NCBI GenBank assembly: GCA_024704175.1
Contig: CP085629.1
Coordinates: forward strand, 3,782,001-3,846,000
Direction: 5' to 3'
From: Paenibacillus sp. P25
GTDB lineage: Bacteria; Bacillota; Bacilli; Paenibacillales; NBRC-103111
Length of the DNA: 64,000 nucleotides
The notes beneath the pieces are model-generated. The model saw only the letters and a list, made by a program, of their open reading frames with translations, was not told the origin of the DNA and searched no databases. Position numbers and translations under genes: made by a program. Positions 9,337 through 17,450 of the stretch are shown piece by piece (positions within the stretch are counted from its first letter, which is position 1; the number at the start of each line of letters is the position of its first letter).

Positions 9337-10245
9337 TTATGCGTGGTCGTGCTTGTTGAGCCATGATAGCTTTTTATGAAACACCTCGTCCAATAACATG
9401 ATTTCTGCTTTTTGGCTGACGGCATGATTCCCGAGCTTGACATCAATGATAAAGTCATTGCTCAGCATCTGGCGGTACCAGGAAATTATATCGCTGTCAG
9501 GCCATTCTGCCATCGACTTCGTTTCGGGCGGGATTACCGGGATTCCGGCTTGCTTGACCAACCGAATGTTCTGTTTAATATCTGCGGCTATCTTGCTTAG
9601 AGTGCTTTCACTTCTTGCTGTCTCTATATCCACCATTCCGTCATTCGTATAGAAATGCTTGTTTACGATAGCGAGCGCAGCATGCGAAACATGGAATGCT
9701 TGAATGTCTTTCTGAATTTCATAATGCAAATCCACCGATTCAAATATTTGGGCAAGCTCCTTCACTCTTTCGGTTACTTGTCCATTGATTTCACCAAAAA
9801 TGGTTCCTTGATGTTTTTCAGAACCGAATTGAGCGTATAGAACATCTTCTTTGATGTCTCCACCCGCACCCGGGAATCCTGGGAGTAACCGGTCGCCCAC
9901 GATTTCAAGCCAGGTGTCATATCCAACGGTGTTGGTCAAGGTAACGATGGTATTGCTCTGATTATTCTTGATCGCAGACAAGGCCGATTCGGCCTGATCA
10001 TACCGTACAGGAACAAAGATGAAATCATAGATGTCCTCGTTTTCAAGCTTTTCTATCGTCTTGATCGGTATTTGCTTTACCGTTCCATTATCTTTGTATC
10101 GCAGTCCGCTGCTTTTCAGCGAATCCAGCCTCTTTCCTCGTGCCAATATGGTGACGTCCAGTCCGTACTGTGCAAATCGGAGCGCGTATACACTGCCAAT
10201 CACACCGGCGCCAAATATCAAGAGTCTCTTTTGTTTGGTGTTCAT
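9337..10245 (-). CDS. ketopantoate reductase family (ApbA/PanE-like) protein
   Basis: 302 aa with an N-terminal NADP-binding Rossmann fold, LLIFGAGVIGSVYALRFAQYG (GxGxxG), then Arg in ILARGKR for the cofactor phosphate, and an all-alpha C-terminal domain. By family it reduces a 2-keto acid with NADPH, ketopantoate in the case of true PanE. Here it stands divergent from a TetR regulator rather than with pantothenate genes, so a detoxifying or other reductase role is as likely. The shared intergenic region holds two matching GTTGC...CAAC palindromes. Confidence 0.85.
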   Translation of the reverse strand: MNTKQKRLLIFGAGVIGSVYALRFAQYGLDVTILARGKRLDSLKSSGLRYKDNGTVKQIPIKTIEKLENEDIYDFIFVPVRYDQAESALSAIKNNQSNTIVTLTNTVGYDTWLEIVGDRLLPGFPGAGGDIKEDVLYAQFGSEKHQGTIFGEINGQVTERVKELAQIFESVDLHYEIQKDIQAFHVSHAALAIVNKHFYTNDGMVDIETARSESTLSKIAADIKQNIRLVKQAGIPVIPPETKSMAEWPDSDIISWYRQMLSNDFIIDVKLGNHAVSQKAEIMLLDEVFHKKLSWLNKHDHA

Positions 10246-10278
10246 TAGGATCCTTTCCTTTCAACGAATTAGTCACAA

Positions 10279-10368
10279 GTTGCCTAGGCAACACCTGTCG
10301 GATAGAATAATAATACCGCAGTCTTATGATTTCAACCGGCAGATGAAGTGGAAAGTTGCATAAACAAC
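10279..10368. promoter_or_regulatory. two TetR-type operator palindromes
   Basis: GTTGCCTAGGCAAC at 10279-10292 is a perfect 14-bp palindrome, and GTTGCATAAACAAC at 10355-10368 matches it at 11 of 14 positions. They lie in the 160-bp region between the divergent PanE-like gene and the tetR gene, one near each start. They are the natural candidates for binding by the adjacent TetR protein, repressing both genes. Confidence 0.6.
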
Positions 10369-10406
10369 ACATGATGATATTTGATGTTTAAGAAGGGGGG
10401 ATGGAT

Positions 10407-10994
10407 ATGGCAATTCAGCAAGATCCTAGGGTTTTGCGCACACGGCAATTAATAAGGGAAGCATTCAGAGATTTGCTGCAGAGAAAAGGATTTGATTCCA
10501 TAACCGTCAAGGATATCGCACAGAAAGCTACCATTAACCGCGCTACCTTTTATGCCCATTATGAAGATAAATATGCTTTGCTTGAAGAAATCACAGAACA
10601 GGCTTTTCGCGAGAGGATTCCCGAGCAAGTCATGAATGCACGGGAGTTTACAGATGAAATATGTGACGGGCTGATTTTGTTCACACACCGATACATCGTA
10701 GATTTTTATCAGACATGCAGAGTGGATTCCAAGTCGATTGCTGCGATTGTGGATGAAAAAATAAAGAAAATGCTGCAGCAGACCATAGCAAGCATCTTAT
10801 TGAAAGAGGATAATTACTCTTTGGCTGACCGTCATCATACTGAGGTCATTTCGGCTATGACAGGTTCAGCGATCTATGGCGCTGCGCATGAATGGTTAAT
10901 GGTTGGGAAAAATAACCGAACCGACTTACTTGTAGACATAGTTCGTCCCTATGTAATGAACGGTCTGGGGCTGCATCGTAATGAAAAAAGCTGA
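10407..10994 (+). CDS. TetR/AcrR-family regulator
   Basis: 195 aa. The N-terminal helix-turn-helix reads REAFRDLLQRKGFDSITVKDIAQKA followed by TINRATFYAHYEDKYALL, a textbook TetR DNA-binding domain; the rest is the ligand-binding helical domain. ATG 10407 is preferred over ATG 10401 because the AAGGGGGG sequence then has normal spacing. It is divergent from the PanE-like reductase and probably represses it through the palindromes between them. The stop codon lies inside the 5' arm of the terminator hairpin. Confidence 0.92.
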   Translation: MAIQQDPRVLRTRQLIREAFRDLLQRKGFDSITVKDIAQKATINRATFYAHYEDKYALLEEITEQAFRERIPEQVMNAREFTDEICDGLILFTHRYIVDFYQTCRVDSKSIAAIVDEKIKKMLQQTIASILLKEDNYSLADRHHTEVISAMTGSAIYGAAHEWLMVGKNNRTDLLVDIVRPYVMNGLGLHRNEKS

Positions 10995-11027
10995 CACCGG
11001 TGAAGTCCCGGCGCCAGCTTTCTTTTT
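10986..11027. terminator. bidirectional terminator between tetR and the GH32 gene
   Basis: Hairpin AAAGCTG...CCGG...CCGG...CAGCTTT with CTTTTT on the plus strand and TTTTTT on the minus strand. It can end both tetR and the convergent GH32 operon, and it starts inside the last codons of tetR. Confidence 0.8.
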
Positions 11028-11037
11028 ACCTATAAGC

Positions 11038-12526
11038 TTACTCGATATCCCACTTGCGGAAGGTGACGACCCGGCAGGCTCCGTCGGCAAACAGCTTGAT
11101 TCCCTGCGATTCCGGGCCCGGGTAAATCCGCCCCGTCATCACGACCTCGCCGTCGCCGGCGAAGACTTCGACGGAGCATTTATCTACGAATATCCTTAGG
11201 AAAAGACGCCCATCCTCAAGCGGAACCGGCGCCCGCCGGATGCCGCCCGGGCCGATGCCGGAACGGTCGCGGCTCAAAGCAAGCAGTCCGTCCTTCGGAT
11301 CGTAAGACAATACGGTTTCTTCCGGTCCGCCGTCGCCTTCGCCGGTCCTTAATTTCAAACCGAATCCCGCGGTACCGGCCGCTTCGAACACCACCTGCAG
11401 TTCATAGCTGTCGCCGCCGGTTCCTGCATCCTGTTCCCCTTCCAGCGCGAAATCGTCCTTCCGGTAAGGACGGACCCGGTAATTTTCGATTTCCTCCACC
11501 GGCCTGTAAATGATCCGGCCTTCTTTAAGCGACGCGATCCGCGGCAGACTCATTGCACCGGCCCAGCCGTGTCCCTGCTGCGTCGGCATATCCGATTCCC
11601 ACATATCCATCCAGCCGATGACGATTCGCCGTCCCTTGGCATCCTCCGTCGACTGCGGGGCATAGTAATCGAAGCCGTAGTCTACCGGCGCCCGCCTCTC
11701 CGCAATGAATTGTCCAGTCTCCAGATCCAACCGGCCGGTTACCGCCATCGTGGAATGGAGGTTGCGGTAAGCTTCTCCTATGGCCGGCATTCGCTGCGGA
11801 GACAGCATAAATACGTCTTTCTCACCGAGCGGGAACAGGTCCGGACATTCCCAGTTATCTCCGAAACGGCCGTCGCTTCGGGCCAGCACGTTCACGAAAG
11901 TCCAATGCTTCAAATCGTCGGAGCGGTACAGCAGCACCAGACCGTTTCCCCGGCCGTCGTTGGAACCGAGCACCGCATAATACCGGCCGTCCCGGACAAA
12001 CACCTTGGGGTCGCGGAAATCCTTCCGGCTGACGCCCTCCGGAATATCCTCATAACCGATGACCGGATTGCCCTCCCACTTGTGGAATACGATCCCGTCC
12101 TCCGATACCGCAATGCCCTGCGACTGCTTGTAGTCCCGGTCCTTGTCCGGCCCGGTCACCACATGTCCCGTATACATCAGGACAAGCTGGCCGTCCTTCT
12201 CCACCGCACTGCCGGAAAAACAGCCGTCCCGGTCGAATTCCCCGTCCGGCGCGAGGGCTACGGGGAGGTACTCCCATTTTACCAAATCGCGGCTTACCGC
12301 ATGGCCCCAATGCATCGGTCCCCATACCGGCTTATACGGATAATGCTGATAGAACAAGTGGTAGCTGTCTTTATAATGAATAAAACCGTTCGGATCGTTC
12401 ATCCAGCCGGCTTCCGCCATCAGGTGGTACTTCAGCCGGTAATCCGGACGGAGCTGATACCTGGCATCGCGGATGTAGCGGTCCGCCCGTTCTCTTGTAT
12501 AAGCATTCTGCTGTTCGATAAGTCAT
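11038..12526 (-). CDS. glycoside hydrolase family 32 (sucrose-6-phosphate hydrolase / fructanase)
   Basis: About 495 aa. All three GH32 catalytic signatures are visible: WMNDPNG (nucleophile Asp), FRDPKV (transition-state stabiliser) and WECPDLF (acid/base Glu). The C-terminal beta-sandwich follows. No signal peptide is seen, so the enzyme acts in the cytoplasm on imported sucrose or fructo-oligosaccharide. Sequence homologous to the family start (EQQNAYTRERADRYIRDA) is in frame upstream of 12420, but the only ATG with an RBS (12526) is one base out of frame, suggesting one missing base near 12515-12520. Last gene of the LacI-controlled operon, so it processes the sugar that the transporter brings in. 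Confidence 0.9.
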
Positions 12527-12546
12527 CCTACCTTTTCACAATGAAA

Positions 12547-13375
12547 TTATTTAATGGAGCCCTGCATGACCCCTTGGATAATATACTTCTGAGCGAATAA
12601 ATAAATGACGATAATCGGGAGAATCGTAAGGACCAGACTCGCCATCAAGGGCCCGTAGTCGACGGTATAAGTGCCGTAGAAGCTGTAGGTCGACAGCGGG
12701 AGCGTGCGCACCTCCGGCTTCACCAGGATCAGGGAAGGCAAGCAGGAAGTCGTTCCAGATCCACAGGACATTCAAAATGGAAACGGTGGCCGTCGTCGGC
12801 ATCAGAACCGGAAACACGATGCGGAAGAAGGTCTGCGTCGTCGTACATCCGTCGATGAACGCGGCTTCCTCCAGCTCCGCCGGGATGCCCTTCACAAAGC
12901 CGTGATAAATGAATACGGCCAGCGAGTCGCCGAAGCCGATATACATGTAAATCAGCGAGCTCTTGCTGTTCAGCATGTTCAGCGAACCGTAAATCTTCAC
13001 CAGCGGAATCATGATCGCCTGGAACGGGATGATCATCGATGCCACCATGAGAAGAAACGTATACTGGTTGAGTTTGGTATTGTTTCGGACAAAATAGTGG
13101 GCCGTCATTGCGGCGCACAGCGAGATCAGCAGCACGCTGAAGAACGTAACGATCAAGGAGTTCGAAAACGCAGCGATATAATTCATTTTGTCGAACGCGT
13201 ATTGGTAATTGACGAAATTGAAGTGCTGCGGAAGCGACAGCGGATTCGACGTGATCGCTTTATTTTCTTTAAACGAATTGACCAGCAGGAAGACGAACGG
13301 AATGATGAATAAAATAAGAGCCAGCGACAGGATGACGAATTTGATCCAGGAGGAATAGGCTTTGCTTCCCGCCAT
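12547..13375 (-). CDS. carbohydrate ABC permease, MalG type (sucrose/fructan operon), frameshifted
   Basis: About 276 aa. N-terminal helix FVILSLALILFIIPFVFLLV, EAA loop EEAAFIDGCTTTQTFFRI, C-terminus YIIQGVMQGSIK. The frame is lost near 12735-12745: reading WNDFLL then changes to PSLILVKPEVRTLPLS in another frame; one extra base explains it. The start ATG shares one base with the stop of the preceding permease (TAATG), so the two are coupled. Confidence 0.88.
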
Positions 13376-14259
13376 TACGCCTCCACCTCCAATTTCTTGC
13401 TGAAATACACCTGAAGCAGGGTAACGGCGGCAACAAGCAGGAACAGCACGAACGCCTCCGCCTGTCCGACCCCGTAGTCCCGGGAAAGAAACGCTTTCTG
13501 ATACACATGCATGGAAACGAGCTCCGTACTCTTGAAAGGGCCGCCCTTGGTTAAAGCGATGTTCACGTCGTAAACCATGAAACCGCGCTGCAGCGATAAA
13601 AAGATGCACACGATGAAAGAAGGAACGATCAGCGGAAGAACCATCTTTCTCAGCTTCGTCCATCCGGTGGCTCCGTCGATGCTGGCCGCCTCCAGGATAT
13701 CGTTCGGGACGCCCATTAGCCCGGCCACGTAAATGACCATCATATAGCCCGCATGCTGCCACACCGTCACGATGACGAGCGTCCAGAAGGCTTTGGACGG
13801 ATCGGACAGCCAGGAAGCGCTGAATAGAGCGATCCCTGCTTTTTGCCCTAAATAGACAAGCACATGGTTGAAAATGAACTGCCAGATGAAGCCCAGCACA
13901 ATGCCGCCAACAAGGTTCGGAACGAAGAATCCGGCCCGGAACACGCTCTGCCCCTTAAGCCCCTTCGTCAGCACATAAGCCAGCAGGAAGGCGATCACAT
14001 TCGTCAGCACGACGGAGAAAATCACATATTTAATCGTCAATCCGAATGATTTCCAGAACTCGGTATCTTTGAAGACCGACGCGTAATTCTGAAAGCCTAC
14101 CAGGCTTTGGCTTGTGGATATTCCATCCCAATTCGTAAAGGTCAGGTAGATGCCGTATAAGAACGGCACGACCATGACCGTAATAAAGGCAAACAAGGTG
14201 GGCCCGGTAAAGAGCGACCGCGTTCTCAGGCGTCTTCCCGCTCCTTTTTCCGCAATCAT
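13375..14259 (-). CDS. carbohydrate ABC permease, MalF type (sucrose/fructan operon)
   Basis: 294 aa, intact. Six transmembrane helices beginning FAFITVMVVPFLYGIYLTF, EAA loop LEAASIDGATGWTKLRKMVLP. The stop overlaps the start of the MalG-type gene. It lies 123 bp after the binding-protein gene, with a strong hairpin in the gap. It should import sucrose or fructo-oligosaccharide with an ATPase encoded elsewhere. Confidence 0.93.
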   Translation of the reverse strand: MIAEKGAGRRLRTRSLFTGPTLFAFITVMVVPFLYGIYLTFTNWDGISTSQSLVGFQNYASVFKDTEFWKSFGLTIKYVIFSVVLTNVIAFLLAYVLTKGLKGQSVFRAGFFVPNLVGGIVLGFIWQFIFNHVLVYLGQKAGIALFSASWLSDPSKAFWTLVIVTVWQHAGYMMVIYVAGLMGVPNDILEAASIDGATGWTKLRKMVLPLIVPSFIVCIFLSLQRGFMVYDVNIALTKGGPFKSTELVSMHVYQKAFLSRDYGVGQAEAFVLFLLVAAVTLLQVYFSKKLEVEA

Positions 14260-14317
14260 AGGATCCCTCTCTATCCCGGTTGTATTTGAATAGCTCCGAT
14301 GGGGTGAACAAAGAATA

Positions 14318-14350
14318 CAATGGATAAGACACCGGCGGTCTTATCCATTG
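14318..14350 (-). terminator. intercistronic hairpin between binding protein and permeases
   Basis: A perfect 13-bp stem, CAATGGATAAGAC paired with GTCTTATCCATTG, separated by ACCGGCG. There is no T-run after it on the minus strand (TATTCTTTG follows), so it is more likely an mRNA-stabilising or partial-attenuation hairpin that keeps the binding protein in excess over the permeases, as known for such operons. Confidence 0.6.
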
Positions 14351-14381
14351 CTTATTTCCGGCCGGGCCGGATAGGCTGAAG

Positions 14382-15707
14382 TTACTTAACGTTCTTCCAG
14401 TAATCCTGAATTTCTTTAGCCAGAGCAGCCCGGTCGCCCGCCTTGGCCAAATATTTCTGCATGGACGCCCCTACTTTCGACCAGTGGTCCGAAGGAAGCA
14501 CGCTCATCGACTGCTCCGACTTTCCTTTGGCTATATAATCCTGAATCGATTTGCCGAGCGGATCGGCCGCCGGAAGCGTGATGTTTTTGAAAGCAGGGAT
14601 AATGTTCGCTTTGTTTACCAGGAAGTCTTGCCCCTTTTGCTCATAAACGATCCATTCGAGGAATTTCTTGGCCGCCGCCTGCTGCTCCGGCGTGCTTCTT
14701 TCCTTGTCGATCACGATCCGCTTGGAAACGGCCGACGAAATCTCTTTGTTACCGTAGTCCTCCGGGTTGTTGCTGATCGGCACCGGCAGGAAGCCGTATT
14801 GTTTATTCGCCGTATCGAAGCCGCTGATTTGCGGCCACGCCCAGTTGCCCATGAACCAGATGCCGACTTCCCCTTTGCCGAGCAGCTCCGGCCCGCGTTC
14901 ATAAGCACCGGACAGTGGGGAAGCTTTATCGATGTTATATTTCATCATCACATCGAACGTATCCATCAGGCCGCCAAAGACCTTGTTGCCGGCAAGATCC
15001 GCTTTACCCGCTTTGAGCGAGTCGATAAATTTGTTAACCTCCGCCATATCTTTATTCTGGCCGGCGTACGCCAGCGGCAGATAATGCGCACCCAGCGACC
15101 AATCCATCGGTGAAATGACGAGTGCCTTCTTGCCGGTCGCCTCGATCTGCTGGAACAGCTTCTCCAGAGCGTCTCTCGTATTGATGGTCGCCGGATCAAA
15201 GTTCCCGCCTACGGCTTTGTCTACGACGGCTTTATTGTAAATGAACCCATAGCCTTCAATGGCGAGCGGGAAAGCGTAGTTCTTTCCGTCGAATTTGGTA
15301 AGGTCGGTAGCGTTTGCAACCGCGTCCGCATTCCACTTCTCGCCGCTCAGATCAAGAATGCGGTCCTTGAATTTCTCCACATCGCCGGTGTCCAGCATGA
15401 TCATGGTCGGCGGGTTGCCGGATGCGTATAAGGTGGAAGCGCGCTCGAACGGCGAACCGCCGGTCGGAACCTGCTCCACTTCCAGTTCGATGTCCGGATG
15501 ATCTTCATGGAACGCTTTTGCGGCGTCCTCCAGTCGCTTCTGAATTTCCCCTTTGGAATTGAGCAGCTGAATTTTCACAGCCTTGCCTGATGCTCCGCCG
15601 CCGGCCGATGCGCCGGCATCTTTGCTGCCCGAGCTGCTGCAAGCCGAGAGCACGAGGACCAGAATCAAGGACAGAATCAACAGCTGAGTACCTTTAAATT
15701 GCTTCAT
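14382..15707 (-). CDS. sugar-binding lipoprotein of the sucrose/fructan ABC transporter
   Basis: 441 aa, intact. Signal peptide with lipobox VLVLSAC (Cys23), a Ser/Gly/Ala-rich linker, then a family-1 solute-binding protein (IWFMGNWAWPQISGFD, QDFLVNKANIIPAF). ATG 15707 is chosen because GGGGAAG lies just upstream. First transport gene after lacI; the gene for the hydrolase GH32 is at the end of the same run, which suggests sucrose or short fructans as substrate. Three LacI-type operator copies lie 70-120 bp upstream. Confidence 0.9.
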   Translation of the reverse strand: MKQFKGTQLLILSLILVLVLSACSSSGSKDAGASAGGGASGKAVKIQLLNSKGEIQKRLEDAAKAFHEDHPDIELEVEQVPTGGSPFERASTLYASGNPPTMIMLDTGDVEKFKDRILDLSGEKWNADAVANATDLTKFDGKNYAFPLAIEGYGFIYNKAVVDKAVGGNFDPATINTRDALEKLFQQIEATGKKALVISPMDWSLGAHYLPLAYAGQNKDMAEVNKFIDSLKAGKADLAGNKVFGGLMDTFDVMMKYNIDKASPLSGAYERGPELLGKGEVGIWFMGNWAWPQISGFDTANKQYGFLPVPISNNPEDYGNKEISSAVSKRIVIDKERSTPEQQAAAKKFLEWIVYEQKGQDFLVNKANIIPAFKNITLPAADPLGKSIQDYIAKGKSEQSMSVLPSDHWSKVGASMQKYLAKAGDRAALAKEIQDYWKNVK

Positions 15708-15750
15708 GTTTCTTCCCCATTGTAAGAAATGAATAGCCAAGAAGTAATAA

Positions 15751-15764
15751 ATAAATCGCTTTCA
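15751..15764 (-). promoter_or_regulatory. possible CcpA (cre) site
   Basis: ATAAATCGCTTTCA matches the cre consensus TGWAANCGNTNWCA at 12 of 14 positions. It lies between the LacI-type operators and the binding-protein start, where carbon catabolite repression of a sugar operon would be expected. Prediction from consensus only. Confidence 0.4.
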
Positions 15765-15774
15765 AATGGATTAT

Positions 15775-15826
15775 ATGTCAATCGTTTATCATATGTCAAG
15801 CGTTTGACATATCAAACCTTTGACAT
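15775..15826 (-). promoter_or_regulatory. three abutting LacI-type operators
   Basis: Three 18-bp copies run head to tail: ATGTCAATCGTTTATCAT (15775-15792), ATGTCAAGCGTTTGACAT (15793-15810) and ATATCAAACCTTTGACAT (15809-15826). The middle one is almost a perfect palindrome. They lie between lacI and the binding-protein gene it should control. See findings. Confidence 0.75.
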
Positions 15827-15860
15827 AGGGGTGGCCTCTTCCGACAAGGCCGCTTAAAGC

Positions 15861-15892
15861 AAAAAATCCAACGCTCAAGTATCCAGCGTTGG
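15861..15892 (-). terminator. terminator of lacI
   Basis: Stem CCAACGCT / AGCGTTGG followed on the minus strand by ATTTTTT, 25 bp after the lacI stop. lacI is therefore transcribed separately from the sugar operon. Confidence 0.8.
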
Positions 15893-15916
15893 AATCATAC
15901 CGACTCCTGACGGAGC

Positions 15917-16894
15917 TTATGTCGTCGCTCTTTCCACCAGCTCAACAGGCAGCAGATTCTCCGTATCGAAAGCTTCTCCCTCTACCTGCTTGCGGATCAG
16001 CTCCACCGCCAGCCGGCCGATCTCTTCGATCGGTCGCCGGATCGACGTGATCTCGGGGGTCAGCCATGTGGCGGCGCTCACATCATCGTATCCTACGATC
16101 CGGACATCCTCCGGCACTCTTTTCCCGGCTTTCATGCAGCCCTTCACGGCGAAGGCGGCGATAATGTCGCTCGTAGCGAAGATGCCGTCCACATCGGGAT
16201 GCTCCCGCAGCAGCCTCTGAATGATCCGTTCATACTGCTGCTGATCGAATACGTTCATGTCAGTCTGGATGATGATATGCTCTACACCATGCCGGCCCGT
16301 GACATTCCGGAAAGCATCGCTTCGTTTGTTAGCGAGCAGCCTGAGCTCCAGATTGCCGCAGATGTGAGCGATTTTTTGGCGGCCCTTGCGGATCAAAAGA
16401 TCGGTAGCAAGCTCCCCACCCCGATAGTTATCCGACGAAACGAAAGGAATGTCCTCGTCAATTTGCCGGTCGATCGTTACGATTGGCGAATGCAGGTTCC
16501 GGTATTCGTCCACTTCGAGCGTATGACTGCCCATGATGATGCCGTCGACCCGGTTCCGCTTTAGCATTTCAATGTATTCTTTCTCCTTCACGGGATCCAG
16601 TCTGGAATTGCAAAGTAATATCTTATACCCGCTTTGGTAGGCGTAAAATTCCACATGATCCGCGAGCTCCCCGAAGAAAGGATGCGATACGCTCGGTATG
16701 ATAAGACCCATAATATTCGACTGTTTGCGCAGCAGGGACCGGGCTATCTCGTTCGGCTGGTAGTTCAGCCGCTCCATCGCCCCGTAAACCTTCTTCCGCA
16801 TCTCTTCGCTGATATAGCCCCGGTTGTTAAGCACGCGTGATACCGTTGTGACCGACACGCCCGCTTTTAACGCCACGTCATGAATGGTTGCCAT
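15917..16894 (-). CDS. LacI-family repressor of the sucrose/fructan operon
   Basis: 325 aa. N-terminal headpiece MATIHDVALKAGVSVTTVSR plus VLNNRGYISEEMRKKV, hinge region with YQPNEIARSL, and the sugar-binding core ending ELIRKQVEGEAFDTENLLPVELVER. The start ATG 16894 follows AGAGGTAACT; the open frame continues 73 codons upstream but without family sequence. It lies just upstream of the transporter and GH32 genes, with three operator-like palindromes between. The likely inducer is sucrose, a fructan or a phosphorylated product; this is inferred from the operon. Confidence 0.93.
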   Translation of the reverse strand: MATIHDVALKAGVSVTTVSRVLNNRGYISEEMRKKVYGAMERLNYQPNEIARSLLRKQSNIMGLIIPSVSHPFFGELADHVEFYAYQSGYKILLCNSRLDPVKEKEYIEMLKRNRVDGIIMGSHTLEVDEYRNLHSPIVTIDRQIDEDIPFVSSDNYRGGELATDLLIRKGRQKIAHICGNLELRLLANKRSDAFRNVTGRHGVEHIIIQTDMNVFDQQQYERIIQRLLREHPDVDGIFATSDIIAAFAVKGCMKAGKRVPEDVRIVGYDDVSAATWLTPEITSIRRPIEEIGRLAVELIRKQVEGEAFDTENLLPVELVERATT

Positions 16895-16927
16895 AGTTAC
16901 CTCTTTCATCATCCGTTTTATATCCAA

Positions 16928-16957
16928 ACTATAACCGATTCTGTCCGGCGCAGACAA
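16928..16957 (-). promoter_or_regulatory. lacI promoter
   Basis: On the minus strand TTGTCT, 18 bases, TATAGT, ending about 35 bp upstream of the lacI ATG. A reasonable sigma-A promoter. Confidence 0.5.
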
Positions 16958-17198
16958 ACCCTTGGCTTCCAAACCGGATGGAGACAGCCCTGTCCCCGAG
17001 CGGGGAGACTTGGCGGCTCTCCTGCCCCTGGTCCCAGCATGTTCCTTCCCCTCCCCTCCCGCACGGCTTCCTGAATTTTTGATGATTGTAGCAGGTTTTG
17101 ATTGCCGTTTCAACGGGGAAAACGGATAGTGTGTCGATGTGCCGATAGAGTTTCAGCCGTCCGGACCAATCGGTGCGGGTTTATATATATATTAAAAA

Positions 17199-17450
17199 AA
17201 CGCCCGTCGCGGGCGTTTGAGGGCTTGTTGAGAATGTGGTCCTCGAATTAAGGCTAGATACGGAGGCGGGGTATCCACTGGAGGAGCGAAGCGTTCGCCT
17301 TTGTCTGCGGGAAATATCCGCTGTTTAAGCGGCTTCCAATCAAATTTCCTGCAGACGGGCAGCGACCGGAAGTGGATACCCCGCTGTAGTTTATCTGTAA
17401 TTCTGTTTTATCCACTTTCTTATCAAGCTATAGTGCCCATCACGGGCGTT
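17199..17450. repeat. palindromic element copy 2 (214 bp) between two terminator hairpins
   Basis: Element 17218-17431, core 17268-17382 bounded by GGGGTATCCACT and AGTGGATACCCC, with an inner tip CCGCTGTTTAAGCGG and outer arms TTGTTGAGAATGTGG / CCACTTTCTTATCAAG. Flanking hairpins AACGCCCGTCGCGGGCGTT (17199-17217) and AGTGCCCATCACGGGCGTT (17432-17450) match at 15 of 19 bases. The outer one carries seven T on the minus strand and is the aspartase terminator; the inner one starts in the aspartase stop codon. Confidence 0.88.

Noticed and set aside
12551..13762. Long minus-strand open frame of about 400 codons
   Set aside because: Its first third is an out-of-frame reading of the MalF-type permease; only the part from 13375 on is a real gene.
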